This document shows, in pieces, positions 42,757-53,907 of a stretch of DNA of 64,000 bases. The notes beneath the pieces are model-generated. The model had not been told where the DNA came from. It did not search any database and saw only the letters and a list, made by a program, of their open reading frames with translations. The stretch's first letter is position 1. Each line of letters starts with the position of its first letter. Both the position numbers and the translations under genes were made by a program. The stretch comes from Haematobia irritans (lineage: Eukaryota; Arthropoda; Insecta; Diptera; Muscidae), in the NCBI RefSeq assembly GCF_050003625.1, contig NC_134400.1, forward strand, positions 67,226,126-67,290,125, given 5' to 3'.

Positions 42757-45235
42757 CACAGAAAAAAAAGTGTCTTGTAAATTTAAGGACCATTTTGACT
42801 TCCACATAGTTCAACAAATTTACTGTAATATAGTTCATTTTTCATAACCACAACGAAAATTAACTTAGCTAAAGGAAAACTTATAAAAATTCAGTAAATG
42901 TTTTTTAGTTCACTAACTACGAAATGGGAAGGATTTTTCCTTAAATAAATTTCCAACACAGAAGTTAATGCATCGTTGATTCTATTATAAAAATACATGG
43001 GCAATATAAAAATCTTACTACGAAATGTGGACAATTTACTAAGAAAAAATTTTGTATGGAAAAAAAATTTTGTAGTAAAAATTAACTTAACGACATTACC
43101 GATTCGTACGATGGCTACCTACAGATTATTTCCCATTTTATTATAAGTTGGAGTGTTTTTCCTCACATTGAAAATTGTAGATAAAGTAGAATAAAAAGTA
43201 GTTAATATAATCCTTGCCGGGTGTATATCATTTTTTATAGATTCCTCATAGATTTGGTATATATTTTACCTTAACTTATAGATAGAATTCCAACTAATCA
43301 ATAAACGTGCTACTGGAAAATGTGAGTGCATCATGTGAGGGAGTTTTTAGAGACATTTTGTATTTATTTCGTATAATTGTTTGTGTTTGTTATTGCGTCA
43401 TTTATGCTGTTGTTGGTTGTTTTGATTCTAGAGACAATGGAATGTTCCTTGTGTGTTGTTGGTATCTTTTGTGGTGAGAGTCGTTTTCTTGCAATAGCGA
43501 GATTAGAAAGGGATCGTGTGTGTGTGTGGAGTTGTTTTTCTTTACGGAGTTGTTTTTCTTTATGGCTATTTGTGTCTTTGAGTTTTATTGTTGCATTCAG
43601 TTATGTTGATGCATTTATGAAGTGCACACGTGGTTTTAATTTTGCAAAATTGTACGTGAGGTATTGGTGATTATTAATGAAAATACATTTATTTCGAAAC
43701 ATTTTATAAACTGAGAATTGAATGATGTGATGTTAGAGTAATCAAAAACGCTTTTTATTGATAAAAATTCTGTTATTAACTGTATATTTCTGTTAATAGT
43801 TTAAAATTAGTGCGGATTTTTAATTGATTTACATAAAAAATATACAACATGAGTGGTAATAGGATGATCTATATTTATTCTACATCTGGATCACAGGTTG
43901 GAGATGCAACCAAGTTTTTGAATCTATATTTTTTATGTTACAGCAATTCCTACAGGTGAGTACTAAGTTCGAGTTTAGACGCTAAAAATAAAAATAAATT
44001 ACTAAGAAAAGTGTAAAATTGTACGTCTTCCGATAAAAATTTAAATATAACTTGATGGAGAATAGCCCAAACCAAGTTTTTTATAAAGATTTATTTTTTT
44101 ATAATGGATTATTAAAGAAAACGTGTCATGAAAATTGCGATTTTAGCCTCTAAACTCGAACTTAATATCCACCTTAAATACTAAATGCTATACTGACAAT
44201 TGGAAATTATGTCTATTTTTTTTTTTTCATTTTTTATTTCAAATATATTCTGAGAATAATTTCAAAAACGTCCCATTAGTCCATGGATATGATTTCAATA
44301 ATGTACCAACTGGATGGATTTTTCAATGTGGTAAGTTTTCTATAAACGGTATTTTGTCCGTTTTTAATAAAACTAAAATTTCAATTTATTAAAAATTATT
44401 ATTTTCACTTGCAGGTAAACAGGTCTTGTAATGGTAATTTTTTTGAATATTCTTACTGTTTAATGCTAATTAAGCTGATATCCTTATTGGCTCTAGGAAA
44501 TACTCTTGAAAACCGTAAGTTCAAAATCAATATGAACGATAGAATTTGATAATATTTTTCTTATATTTTGTATAACTTTGCAATTTCAGATGCTTATAAG
44601 ACAAATCCGCCCAACAAAAGTTAGCCAAAATCGATGAAATTGGACAATTCAATATATCTTTCATCTGGATAGAAAACATGGAAATTTAAATTAATTAGTT
44701 TAGTCCTAATAACGTAGAATATTACTCTTTTGAAGAAGCAATTACTAACTACCGACAAGTAACTGCATCCAACGTACTAATAAAAATATTTCCTTTATTG
44801 TATATCATAAACCATAGTTTTGTGTAATATAATAATAATTTTTTGGAATAAAATACTGGTGGTTATAGAAAATTGGCTTGTTTTGTACGAAAAATTTATT
44901 AGTTGTATACAGGCTTGTTGTACCTTTGATTCCTCAATTTCTCTACTTTTTTGAAAATTATACCGACAAACAGTTTATTTCAAACCAATTTCTTAATACA
45001 GGTTTCCCAAAAAATTGTTCATTTTTCCGGATAGCAGGAATATTTTGAATGAGTTTAACTATATTCTTCCCACAGCATAGTAATAATGAACTAAAATACG
45101 ATGCAATACATGAACTAATTTATAAGAAAATCATGAACTTATCTAGATGAAAAAAATCTTTGGCGCCAAATCATGGTCATTCTTACTATGGGTTAGTTCA
45201 TTTTTCATAAAAAATAGTAAACTTTTTTTTCGGTG
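42757..45235. mobile_element. 2.5-kb TA-flanked element in the 5' LTR
   Basis: It begins CACAGAAAAAAAAGTGTC and ends with a complement CACCGAAAAAAAAGTTTAC, with TA at 42755-42756 and 45236-45237. The intact LTR at 31612-31626 gives the empty site AAAGGTAGGTGTG. It is the same family as 27525-31251, reversed. The interior contains exon-like blocks (43850-44610) but no transposase; open frames such as 43377-43670 look like GT-rich noise. Confidence 0.85.
43850..44430 (+). pseudogene. possible captured gene fragment with intron-like signals
   Basis: An ATG at 43850 opens MSGNRMIYIYSTSGSQVGDA to a donor-like CTACAG/GTGAGT. A downstream block reads NNFKNVPLVHGYDFNN then VPTGWIFQCG up to a donor-like GTG/GTAAGT at about 44330. 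After CTTGCAG at about 44414 the reading continues KQVL then stops. Further acceptor-like sites (CTCTAG, TTTCAG) follow. The phase between the first two blocks does not fit, so this may be chance. No family was recognised. Confidence 0.25.
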
Positions 45236-45434
45236 TAGGTGTGAGAAAGTTTGAATTGGAAAAAAGATTGGTTTGCAGTTTAAGATTGCAAAATGAACAA
45301 AAAGGTAGGTATGAGAAAGTTTGTTGTGCAATTAGCAGAAAAAGGTAATTTTGCATTGGCAAAATTACTTGTAAACTCTACTTGTGTTGTAATTCCATTA
45401 CAGCTAAATGATTTCAATTTTAGCTGTCATAACA

Positions 45435-45634
45435 TATTGCCTCCAATGATAAATTCTTATTAGTGTTTTTCTTATATGTTGCTAGCGATTTAAGTAGAAA
45501 ATTTTTGTCGTAAGGCGACATTAGTTTTGCAATGATAACTGCATCTGGAGAATTGTTCTTCTTTGTGTTGTTTCTGTTTTGGAGTCTGTGAATGTATTTT
45601 AGACGAGAAGCTGTGATGCGTATTTCATTGCAAA
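45435..45634 (-). pseudogene. CR1/Jockey-type ORF1, middle piece
   Basis: The minus-strand reading EIRITASRLKYIHRL, then SPDAVIIAKLMSPYDKNFLL and NKNLSLEAI continues directly into GIDSSRQIYNN at 27522 once the provirus and the 3.7-kb element are removed with one copy of each target duplication. It corresponds to the RRM-like/FP-like part of ORF1. It is bounded at its N-terminal side by DD41D copy 2. Confidence 0.8.
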
Positions 45635-45636
45635 TA

Positions 45637-46571
45637 AAGGGTGATTTGTTAAGAGCTTGATAACTTTAAAAAAAAAAAAAAAACGCATAAAATTTGCAAA
45701 ATCTCATCGGTTCTTTATTTGAAACGTTAGATTGGTCCATGACATTTACTTTTTGAAGATAATTTCATTTAAATGTTGACCGCGGCTGCGTCTTAGGTGG
45801 TCCATTCGGAAAGTCCAATTTTGGGCAACTTTTTCGAGCATTTCGGCCGGAATAGCCCGAATTTCTTCGGAAATGTTGTCTTCCAAAGCTGGAATAGTTG
45901 CTGGCTTATTTCTGTAGACTTTAGACTTGACGTAGCCCCACAAAAAATAGTCTAAAGGCGTCAAATCGCATGATCTTGGTGGCCAACTTACCGGTCCATT
46001 TCTTGAGATGAATTGTTCTCCGAAGTTTTCCCTCAAAATGGCCATAGAATCGCGAGCTGTGTGCCATGTAGCGCCATCTTGTTGAAACCACATGTCAACC
46101 AAGTTCAGTTCTTCCATTTTTGGCAACAAAAAGTTTGTTAGCATCGAACGATAGCGATCGCCATTCACCGTAACGTTGCGTCCAACAGCATCTTTGAAAA
46201 AATACGGTCCAATGATTCCACCAGCGTACAAACCACACCAAACAGTGCATTTTTCGGGATGCATGGGCAGTTCTTGAACGGCTTCTGGTTGCTCTTCACT
46301 CCAAATGCGGCAATTTCGCTTATTTACGTAGCCATTCAACCAGAAATGAGCCTCATCGCTGAACAAAATTTGTCGATAAAAAAGCGGATTTTCTGCCACT
46401 GATTTTGGTAATAAAATTCAATGATTTGCAAGCGTTGCTCGTTAGTAAGTCTATTCATGATGAAATGTCAAAGCATACTGAGCATCTTTCTCTTTGACAC
46501 CATGTCTGAAATCCCACTTGATCTGTCAAATACTAATGCATGAAAATCCTAACCTCAAAAGAATCACCCTT
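45637..46571 (-). mobile_element. DD41D Tc1/mariner element, copy 2
   Basis: Same ends as copy 1 (AAGGGTGATT), flanked by TA at 45635-45636 and 46572-46573, 935 bp. Inserted in the non-LTR ORF1. Confidence 0.93.
45746..46458 (-). pseudogene. DD41D transposase, differently deleted copy
   Basis: The catalytic domain is open from AENPLFYRQILFSDEAHF to the stop and nearly identical to copy 1, with QDGATWHTA in place of QDGATCHTA. The N-terminus starts MNRLTNEQRLQIIEFYYQNQ and then breaks out of frame into the catalytic part, so the helix-turn-helix region is also missing but the deletion endpoints differ from copy 1. It cannot give a full product without a frame change. Confidence 0.85.
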
Positions 46572-46573
46572 TA

Positions 46574-46912
46574 GAATAGACGGAGAGACTGTAGTTTGAG
46601 CTCTTTTATTTCTGACTTTAATATATCCACTTCACTGACAATTGCTTCAAGCTCCGATACCCGTTTGATGATGTTGTTGACATCAGATCTCAACTCATTA
46701 ATTTTTACATCTAATTCCCGCAGGAATCGCAATTCAAATTTCTCTAAAAGAGATTGCATACTAGCTTGAATTGCCTGATTTTGGTTTTCAAATCTGGTAT
46801 CCATTATCTGCATTATACGAAAAGGCGAATCTGAGAGCCTTGTGTCAACTGTTAAAACGTTTTGGTTGCTTTCCCTAGCCCGTTTCGATTTTTGAATATT
46901 TGGACTTTCCAT
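46574..46912 (-). pseudogene. CR1/Jockey-type ORF1, coiled-coil N-terminus
   Basis: The frame from 46912 begins MESPNIQKSKRARESNQNVL with a basic N-terminus, then a long heptad-like coiled coil (FELRFLRELDVKINELRSDV, VSELEAIVSEVDILKSEI). It is what non-LTR ORF1 proteins use for trimerisation. It runs into DD41D copy 2 at 46571, and the next piece (45634) is offset by one frame. 46913-47496 upstream is a probable 5' untranslated part without genes. Confidence 0.75.
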
Positions 46913-47496
46913 AGTATATTTTGTTGAATTAGTTTTATTTCGTTTGTAAAAGTTCTCAGGTAATCAAATTTTATTTGTGGTATTATTATCGACTTCAAAT
47001 TAGAGTTTGTTTCGTTTTATTTTGAATTTGAATTAGAGTTTTGTTTTTATAATCTTGTTAGCATGCTTTTAGGTTGTAGTGGTAATGTCTCTCAAACTTT
47101 ATGGATTCGTTTCATATATGTAAATTTTGTTGCATACTGTTAGGGTGTAAAATATATCACTGATTTTATAGCAGCGGTAATTTCTTAAGATTTATGTCAA
47201 ATGTTGATTTGAATTTAACGGTTTAGGATGATATGTTTATTAAGCACAAGAATAGCTTTTAGTTATAATGATTGTTTTGACGTTTGTTACTCTCAAAAGC
47301 ACTCTCTATATTTTGTATGAGTGTTTTGATTATGTTTTTATACACACTATCCGTATTTGGCGATTGTTTGATATTTTTATTTATAAGAATATAAATGATT
47401 TATAACATTCACTGTGTGTTCTATAATTCCGGCTGGATCACTGTCACAATATTTATAGAATATCACTTTTCTTTGCACAATTTAAAGCTTATATTC

Positions 47497-48690
47497 TTAT
47501 AAAAAAGGTTTATTTATGAGAGCTTCAATAAAACACGTCTGTACGGCAACACGACAGAAAAACATCAGCCACTTCAATTGAGTCATCAAGGGCTTCCTCT
47601 TCACAGATCTCGGTGACTCTCGCAACAACCCGCGGTTCAGCTTTGGTGAGGTTTGAGCCTTAGGGACTTCCCGCATACGATGTTCGTTAATGTCTGCAAT
47701 TTTTATGTCTCCTTCGGATTCGCAAACTTTTTCTTCTTCTGACTCTACCGGAGGCTTGTTCGTTTCGGAATCCTTTGACGGCTCGCTTTTGTATACCTTC
47801 ATATGGATATCATGAAAGCCATAACTTACACGTCATTGTGCCTGGGCTAGATGTGGCCGCGACTCAATGTTCAATATAAACACCTCATGTCGTCTTGGTC
47901 CATTCACCTCATCCAAACGACCAACCTTCCAATCGGCGGTTGGAAGATCTGGGTTACATTCCTTTAGTCTGTTTAGTATTGACTCAGGATCAGAAGGATT
48001 TGCAGGTATCAATGCATGTGCTCTATCGACTAACTCCAAAGCGGCTTCTTCCCAAACTTCACCAATTAGCATCAAAGCAGCTTTAAAACAATCCATAGAC
48101 CTCTGGTCCGCAAATGCTATTAACTTATATCGTCCTTGATACCATCCAGCATCTTGCCGTCGAGGACTTGGTCCGGGAAACTTTTTTCGCACCTCTGAGT
48201 AGACACCAGACATCGCGTTCTCAATTTCCCCCCATTTTTGCTTTGGAACCATACCGTCCAGTGCTCCTTTATTAATGATAGCCATCACATGGCTGTCTTT
48301 TTCAACTGAGCAAACGATCTTTGATCCCGTTTAGAGGATGGCAGTTCATCCGGTGATCGCTCCCTTTTGCCATCTTCAAGAATTTCTTGAATTGCCATCT
48401 TCAAGAATTCGTTGAATTGAAGAATTCCATTTAAAGGAATCGCTTTGCTTAGCCGACAATGTGCTTGGGTCGACAGATCTTAATTTCTTTAGGAAAAACG
48501 AAGCATTTCTGCGTTCTTGGAATCTCTTTCGTGAGGGATTACCTCCTTCTGATGTCTTTACCTTAGAAAAGGTTCGACTTGCCAAAGTGTCGCCTCCTGT
48601 CGACCCGTCTACAGGTCGACTAATTGGGCCTGACTCTTGGTCACTGCCCAAATTCATAACCATACCCGTACCAGTACGATACCCGTCCAC
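47497..48690 (-). pseudogene. LOA-like ORF1 remnant, minus-strand copy
   Basis: Pieces 48690-48376 (NLGSDQESGPISRPVDGS, GGNPSRKRFQERRN), 48288-47833 (MDCFKAALMLIGEVWEEAAL, ALIPANPSDPESILNRLKEC) and 47802-47497 share strand and order with the plus-strand copy at 54640-55200. A frameshift or stop separates the pieces. The last piece ends in QLKWLMFFCRVAVQTC, where the ORF2 endonuclease would follow, and stops. This is the nucleic-acid-binding ORF1 of the same family as the LOA RT and RNase H pieces; linkage to them is inferred from the composite copy at 54.6-56.5 kb. Confidence 0.75.
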
Positions 48691-48830
48691 TGGGTCCTGA
48701 AGTTAGTAACCCAGTGGATGACTTTGAATTTCGCTGCATGGTGGTTTCATTTTCCACCACACGTGAAATTCGTAATAGGTACCTATTACGATGAAATAAT
48801 CCGCTATTAAAACAAAGTTCGACGGTTGAA
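48691..48830 (-). repeat. LOA-like 5' region, inverted relative to 54480-54620
   Basis: CCCAGTGGATGACTTTGAAT, the CACCACACG stretch and GATGAAATAATCC reappear as complements at 54480-54620. It is the probable 5' untranslated end of the family. Confidence 0.7.
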
Positions 48831-48867
48831 ATGTATAGTATGTCTAATTTTGGGTTTTCTTGTGAAT

Positions 48868-49002
48868 TTATATATTGGTATTTTCGCCATCGGTTTTAGA
48901 TATACCGAGCATTTTTGTAATGTTTTTGTACGAATGTCCGCCTTTAACTAATTTTTTAGTTCTATTTTGGATAACGTGATCATAGCGGTCATTTCTACCC
49001 AT
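48868..49002 (-). pseudogene. 44-residue helix-turn-helix remnant
   Basis: The minus-strand ATG at 49002 opens MGRNDRYDHVIQ, then KLVKGGHSYKNITKMLGIS, and stops at 48868. The pattern resembles the start of Tc1/mariner-type transposases (small, basic, helix-turn-helix). No catalytic part is seen. Confidence 0.4.
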
Positions 49003-49077
49003 ATTTCACAACAAGTTTACAGAAATCGAATTTATTTTGCAATTAGTGTGGAGCTATGAATATGTTTTATACATTTA

Positions 49078-50640
49078 CAGTCGAAGCTCGGTTTAACGAA
49101 TATACCATTTAGCGAAAATCCAATTTAACGAACGTCTAAATTCTTAACATTGAGTATTCTAAATAACGAACGGTTGGACAAAATTTACATTCGATTTAAC
49201 GAAAACGCTTTTAATTTTAACAAAATAAACAACAAAAAATCAGTAATATTTGTCGATTGTGAGAATGACTTAACTCCTTCGTAAATGTCCACAAAGTATG
49301 GCATTTCCAAGATGTTTAGATATCATCAAATCGATCAAATGTTTGGAAAAACATATTTAATGGCCGGGTAAAGTTATGTTAGATAGAGTGGTAGATCCGC
49401 TACGGGAAATTGATCTACCCCAGAACCGGTACATGACTACTCCCTGGTGTGAATGAACCAGTCCCAGTTCTGGTCTAAACGTATGCAAGGGCCGGTCACT
49501 TTAACACGGGTTTGTCATTGACGGTGTAAATTTACACTGCATGACACGGCTTGGACACATTCCAAAAGACATGACTTGGGAGAACTTAGTGGGACTAGAC
49601 AGGTCCTCGTGACCCAGTCTGGGACAAACCCTTACGGACCGGTATTATTTTGTGCAGCCCAATTGCACCAGAAAGGAAGATATTTTGGAATATGTTGACC
49701 TATAGGTAAACGTCTAGATCCAATAAGATTTTAAAATCAAGAGAGTATAGAAATGAATAAATTTTATTATCGCCTGTTGGACTGGTGGTGAATTTTTATC
49801 TTATTAATGAGTGCTACCCGATTCTATATTTAGCTCAATGACAAGGAAACTCCTTCTTGTTGCTGAAGAGAAACTATGAAATACACAGGAATATCAGCAT
49901 CATTACTGAGAGGGATAAACTACCGCTGATAAACTTTTTTGGTGCTCGTTGAGAGTACACTCAAAGAAGCGTTGAGAGTACACTCAAAGAAGAGTTTTCT
50001 TTTGAGAGGAACGCAATTTTAGACAAGCGAAGTTTTCATTTGACAAAAAAATCCTTAAAAGCAAATTAAAAAGTTTAGGGACAATCGTTAAATCACTTAT
50101 CATAAATTGGGGTTATTTGCTCTAGAAGAAATCAGTTTACAAGAGAGGAGAATTTCGTTTGTCTAAAATTTCGTTCCGGAGGAAAGTATTTTATTTTTTG
50201 CTTCTTTCAAGAGCACCAAAGTAATGATGTATGTAGGACGTTTTAGGACGATGTTACTATGAACACTACCTAGCCTGGCCCATCTTGAAACCGGGGACTG
50301 GAAACAAACTAGGGAATTCGTCTAAGAACTTAGAGCACACATCAAGGTAAATATTGACATGGGTGTACATAGGTCCTCATGAGACAGCGAATCTTGGATC
50401 CCCTTTTCAATCTAAACTAACCTGGATATATTAAAGTCCATCAGTTTATAAGGATTATTTAAAGTAGTATTTTTAAGTGCCTCTGTAGTTTTCCAAATGC
50501 TTATGAATTTTTACTCATCTGGTAAACAACTACGATTTTCAAAAAAATTGAACATTTTATATTCCCGTTCGTTTTAACGAATTTTTCTAAATAACGAATG
50601 GGCCTGACAATATATCGTTCGTTAAACCGAGCTTCGACTG
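49078..50640. mobile_element. 1.56-kb pogo/Tigger-like TIR element
   Basis: Perfect terminal inverted repeats begin CAGTCGAAGCTCGGTTTAAC (23 bp in all), with TA at 49076-49077 and 50641-50642. TTTAACGAA and AATAACGAA are repeated just inside both ends. The CAGT start, TA target and subterminal repeats fit pogo/Tigger elements. No transposase frame remains. A 22-bp internal unit containing GAGAGTACACTCAAAGAAG is duplicated near 49955-50000. Confidence 0.8.
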
Positions 50641-50642
50641 TA

Positions 50643-52384
50643 CTTACAAAAAGAAAAGGGTTTTTAATTTTTAGTATCTTTTTTTTTTACAAAAAAGCAA
50701 AACTGTCCTTTTTATTTTTCACAGCAGGAATCACTCATTTTGCAAGCAAAATGTTTTGCTATGAAAACGAAAGGAAGATAAACGCAAATTCTAACAGAAT
50801 TTCTTAATGTCGTCTACAAGCATTGCACACTAAAATTCTTTAATTTGATATGAATTTGTAAACACAAAAGACGGTGAAAGCGGCTGCCCTTTTTATTTTT
50901 TACACAACTGTATATGTTTACTCAAAATTACTAAATTAATATATGTTCACATTCACACATATTCGTTTTATGAAACAAACAAAATATGTTCTAAAATATT
51001 AACAAATTCGTCCCAATCATTTATGCTAATTTAGAAACTTATTTTTGAATTTAAAAATATTATATTTAAAAAATTCAGCCCGTAACACATTTTGTTTACA
51101 CCTGAACGTATGAAAAACGTACTTTTCTATTAGTGTACAAGATTATCGGATGATGAGTGTTTCCAGCTCGTGACTTGGTAGTAATTAGTTTCAATTAGAA
51201 TTTTCGTAGTGACTTTCAGTTGGAAGAGGGTTAGCTTTTATACAAATTTCGGTTGAAAAATATTCGCAACAATGTTAATGTTTAATATGCCTCCCATGCA
51301 TTTCAATTTGACGATAACTGTTGAAAAGTTATTGGTAATGTTTTGAATTCTACTGATGGGGTTACTGTTTGTTTTGGTTGAGAACACGATTTTCTCAACT
51401 TGAATATTACCGTAATCCTCAAAAAAAAATTGTGAAAAATTATTATTAAATATATCAAATTCAAGAAATTGTATGGTATACATAAGCAGATGTTGCTCCG
51501 TTCGTGGTGTAGAAGACATCAATACCTTACCTATACGTATATTTAATTACAAATGAAGTAGTTTTATATATCAATGGTAATTTATTTCCAAAAAGCATTT
51601 ACATTACGGATGAATATTATATAAATGTTATTCCAAACAAGTGAACATTCCCAAGGTTCTATTTTTGAAGTTTCTGAAAAAGATTGTTAAGAAAAATATA
51701 ATTAAATTTTATTGTATCTTTATATTTCGTGAAATATAATTTTAGCTATTGTATAAAATAAAATAACGGATCTTAACAGGACAATTGAAACGCTTCTAGT
51801 CTAAAAAATAGTGGGGAATAATGGCAGCTCTTCGCCCATACCAAGGAGTAATGTCCAATTCTATATTTAGCCTAATAACAAGGTACATTCTCTTATACTC
51901 AAAAACCGCTGAGAAGCTAGTGGATCTTTGGCCTAAACTGTGATTGAACCCATGACCATTTTTATGAAAGAAGGCCATGCTAAATATAGACCTGAAACAT
52001 ATATGTCAATAGTGCGATATGTATGTTCAGGACCAGTTTAATGGAAAATTTATAAAACTAATGGGGTTTCATATTGATAATTTTAAAGGTGTCCATGACT
52101 ACCACTAATTTGCCGTTGGTACAATAAGTTTATGCGGTCGAAATCTCTGTGTTTGCAAAGAAACTTACAGAGTGGACAAACGCTAAAAATTGTCGGCGAT
52201 AAATCGATATATGTGTTATTGATATCGATTATCGATGAATATCGATTATAACATATCGTCGAATATAAATTAGGGTGTGGCGAACATCTAGGATGGCTCT
52301 ACGAAATAAAGTCCACATGAAATAACGCCCCAAAGAGAAAATGAAAGAATGCCCTAAAAATGGGGCGTTTTTCATAATGAAATG
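50643..52384. other. gene-free stretch with a decayed CAAACATAT-family end
   Basis: 50920-51135 resembles the right third of the 859-bp element (ATATATGTTCACATTC, ATGAAAAACGTACTTTT then GTGTAC) but is decayed. The minus-strand frame 51522-51238 (94 residues, Asn/Ile/Phe rich) matches nothing recognised and may be chance. GCCCCA-type repeats near 52327-52368 resume at 53586 after the mariner element. Confidence 0.5.
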
Positions 52385-53583
52385 ACAGGTTGGCTGATAA
52401 GTCCCCGGTCTAACAAAGAAAAACACATTTTTTTGTCAAAATTCGTTTTTATTATTCAACATAGTTCCCATCAAGAGCGATACATCGATTATAACGACCT
52501 TCCAATGTTGTGATACCATTTTGGTAGTACTCCTTCGGTTTTGCCTCAAAATAGGCCTCAGTTTCGGCGATCACCTCTTCATTGCAGCCAAATTTTTTCC
52601 CTGCGAGCGTCCTTTTAAGGTGAGAACAAGAAAAAGTCGCTGGGGCCAGATCTGGAGAATACGGTGTGTGGGGGCATCGTTCTCAAAGACTTGTGGCACG
52701 GTGCGTTGTCTTGGTGGAACAACACTTTTTTCTTCTTCATATGGGGCCGTTTTGCCGCGATTTCGACCTTTAAACGCTCCAATAATGCTATGGTTTTTCC
52801 CTTCTCAAGATAATCGATAAAAATTATTCCATGCGCACCCCAAAAAACAGAGGCCATTACTTTGCCAGCGGACTTTTGAGTCTTTCCACGCTTCGGAGAC
52901 GGTTCACCGGTCGCTGGACTCAGGAGTGTAGTGATGGAGCCATGTTTCATCCATTGTCACATATCGACGGAAAAACTCGGGTGTATTCCGAGTTAACAGC
53001 TGCAAACACCGCTCAGAATCATCAACACATTGTTGTGTTTGGTCAAATGTGAGCTCGCGCGGCACCCATTTTGCACAGAGCTTCCGCATATCCAAAAATT
53101 GATGAATGATATGACCAACATGTTCCTTTGATATCGTTAAGGCCTCTGCTATCTCGATAAACTTCATTTTACGGTCATTCAAAATCATTTTGTGGATTTT
53201 TTGATGTTTTCGTCGGTAACCACCTCTTTCGGGCGTCCACTGCGTTCACCGTCCTCCGTGCTCATTTCACCACGCTTGAATTTTGCATACCAATCAATTA
53301 TTGTTGATTTCCTGGGGCAGAGAAACTCATTATCAAGCCAAATTTTTACTTCCACCGTATTTTTCCCTTCAGAAAACAGTATTTTATCAAAACACGTAAT
53401 TCCTTTTTTTCACAATAACAAAAGTTGCTTCACAAAAGACGCTCTATCTCACAAACTACTTGACTTACATACGTCAAATTTTGACACGAATCATTTGAAG
53501 GTTGGTACTATATAAAAATAATATGCATTTAATACTAGCGACGCCATCTATGTGTCAGACCGGGGACTTATCAGCCAACCTGT
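52385..53583 (-). mobile_element. DD34D mariner element
   Basis: Perfect terminal inverted repeats of at least 27 bp begin ACAGGTTGGCTGATAAGTCC. On the right TA follows (53584-53585); on the left the two flanking bases are TG, so one target copy appears mutated. 1199 bp. Confidence 0.92.
52465..53400 (-). pseudogene. mariner transposase, broken
   Basis: On the minus strand: a helix-turn-helix part (STIIDWYAKFKRGEMSTEDG), the linker motif GRPKEVVTDENI, a frameshift near 53190, then KMKFIEIAEALTISKEHVGH and the first Asp in YVTMDETWLHHY. A second break near 52905 leads to GKVMASVFWGAHGIIFIDYL and the second Asp in VLFHQDNAPCHK. The third Asp is in SGPSDFFLFSP after a damaged interval, and the C-terminus EGRYNRCIALDGNYVE is readable near 52460-52510. 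A typical mariner of about 345 residues with several frame breaks. Confidence 0.88.
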
Positions 53584-53907
53584 TAAAGCCCCAAAATTTG
53601 AAATGACGCCCCAATTGTATATAAATTAACACCCCAATATTTTGAAAAGAAGGCAAAGCATTCAGGACGTAGGAATAACCCAAATTAGCAACAAATTTAA
53701 TAAATTTGAAAGCTTCGAGGATTCGCGGCTACACATATCTTTCTATTGGCTTGAAGTAATGGAAGTAACAACGGATATATTTATTGGTATTATCTGAAGT
53801 GAAGAACTTTTTTTCAAAACATATACTTAAGGAGTATCGGTAATATTCCAAAGGAGACGGTACGAAAATGGCGGCAGTTTTTTTTTTCTTGGTACTACAA
53901 AAGTGCA

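Larger units (their letters stand above)
31258..45434 (-). mobile_element. errantivirus-like Ty3/gypsy provirus with env
   Basis: It is read on the minus strand: 5' LTR, primer site, gag, pol, env, 3' LTR. LTR ends are TGTTA and TTTTACT, and the flanking hexamer TATTGC is duplicated at 31252-31257 and 45435-45440. The LTRs differ at only a few sites over about 565 bp, so it is fairly young. It has grown to 14.2 kb through a tandem duplication of pol, a DD41D element between the two pol copies, and a TA-flanked element in the 5' LTR. All main genes carry at least one break, so it is defective as it stands. Confidence 0.92.
42389..45434 (-). repeat. provirus 5' LTR, interrupted
   Basis: LTR sequence occupies 42389-42756 and 45238-45434, split at GGTA/GGTG by the element at 42757-45235. 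Differences from the 3' LTR are few (for example AATAAGAGAG against AATTAGAGAG). Confidence 0.92.

Noticed and set aside
43377..43670. 97-codon open frame in the 2.5-kb TIR element
   Set aside because: Biased GT-rich sequence giving Phe, Val, Cys and Ser runs; no domain recognised and no transposase motif.
51238..51522. 94-residue minus-strand open frame
   Set aside because: Not recognised, low complexity and isolated; kept only as a remark in the spacer entry.
51796..51978. 60-residue minus-strand open frame
   Set aside because: Short, no family resemblance, in AT-rich DNA.
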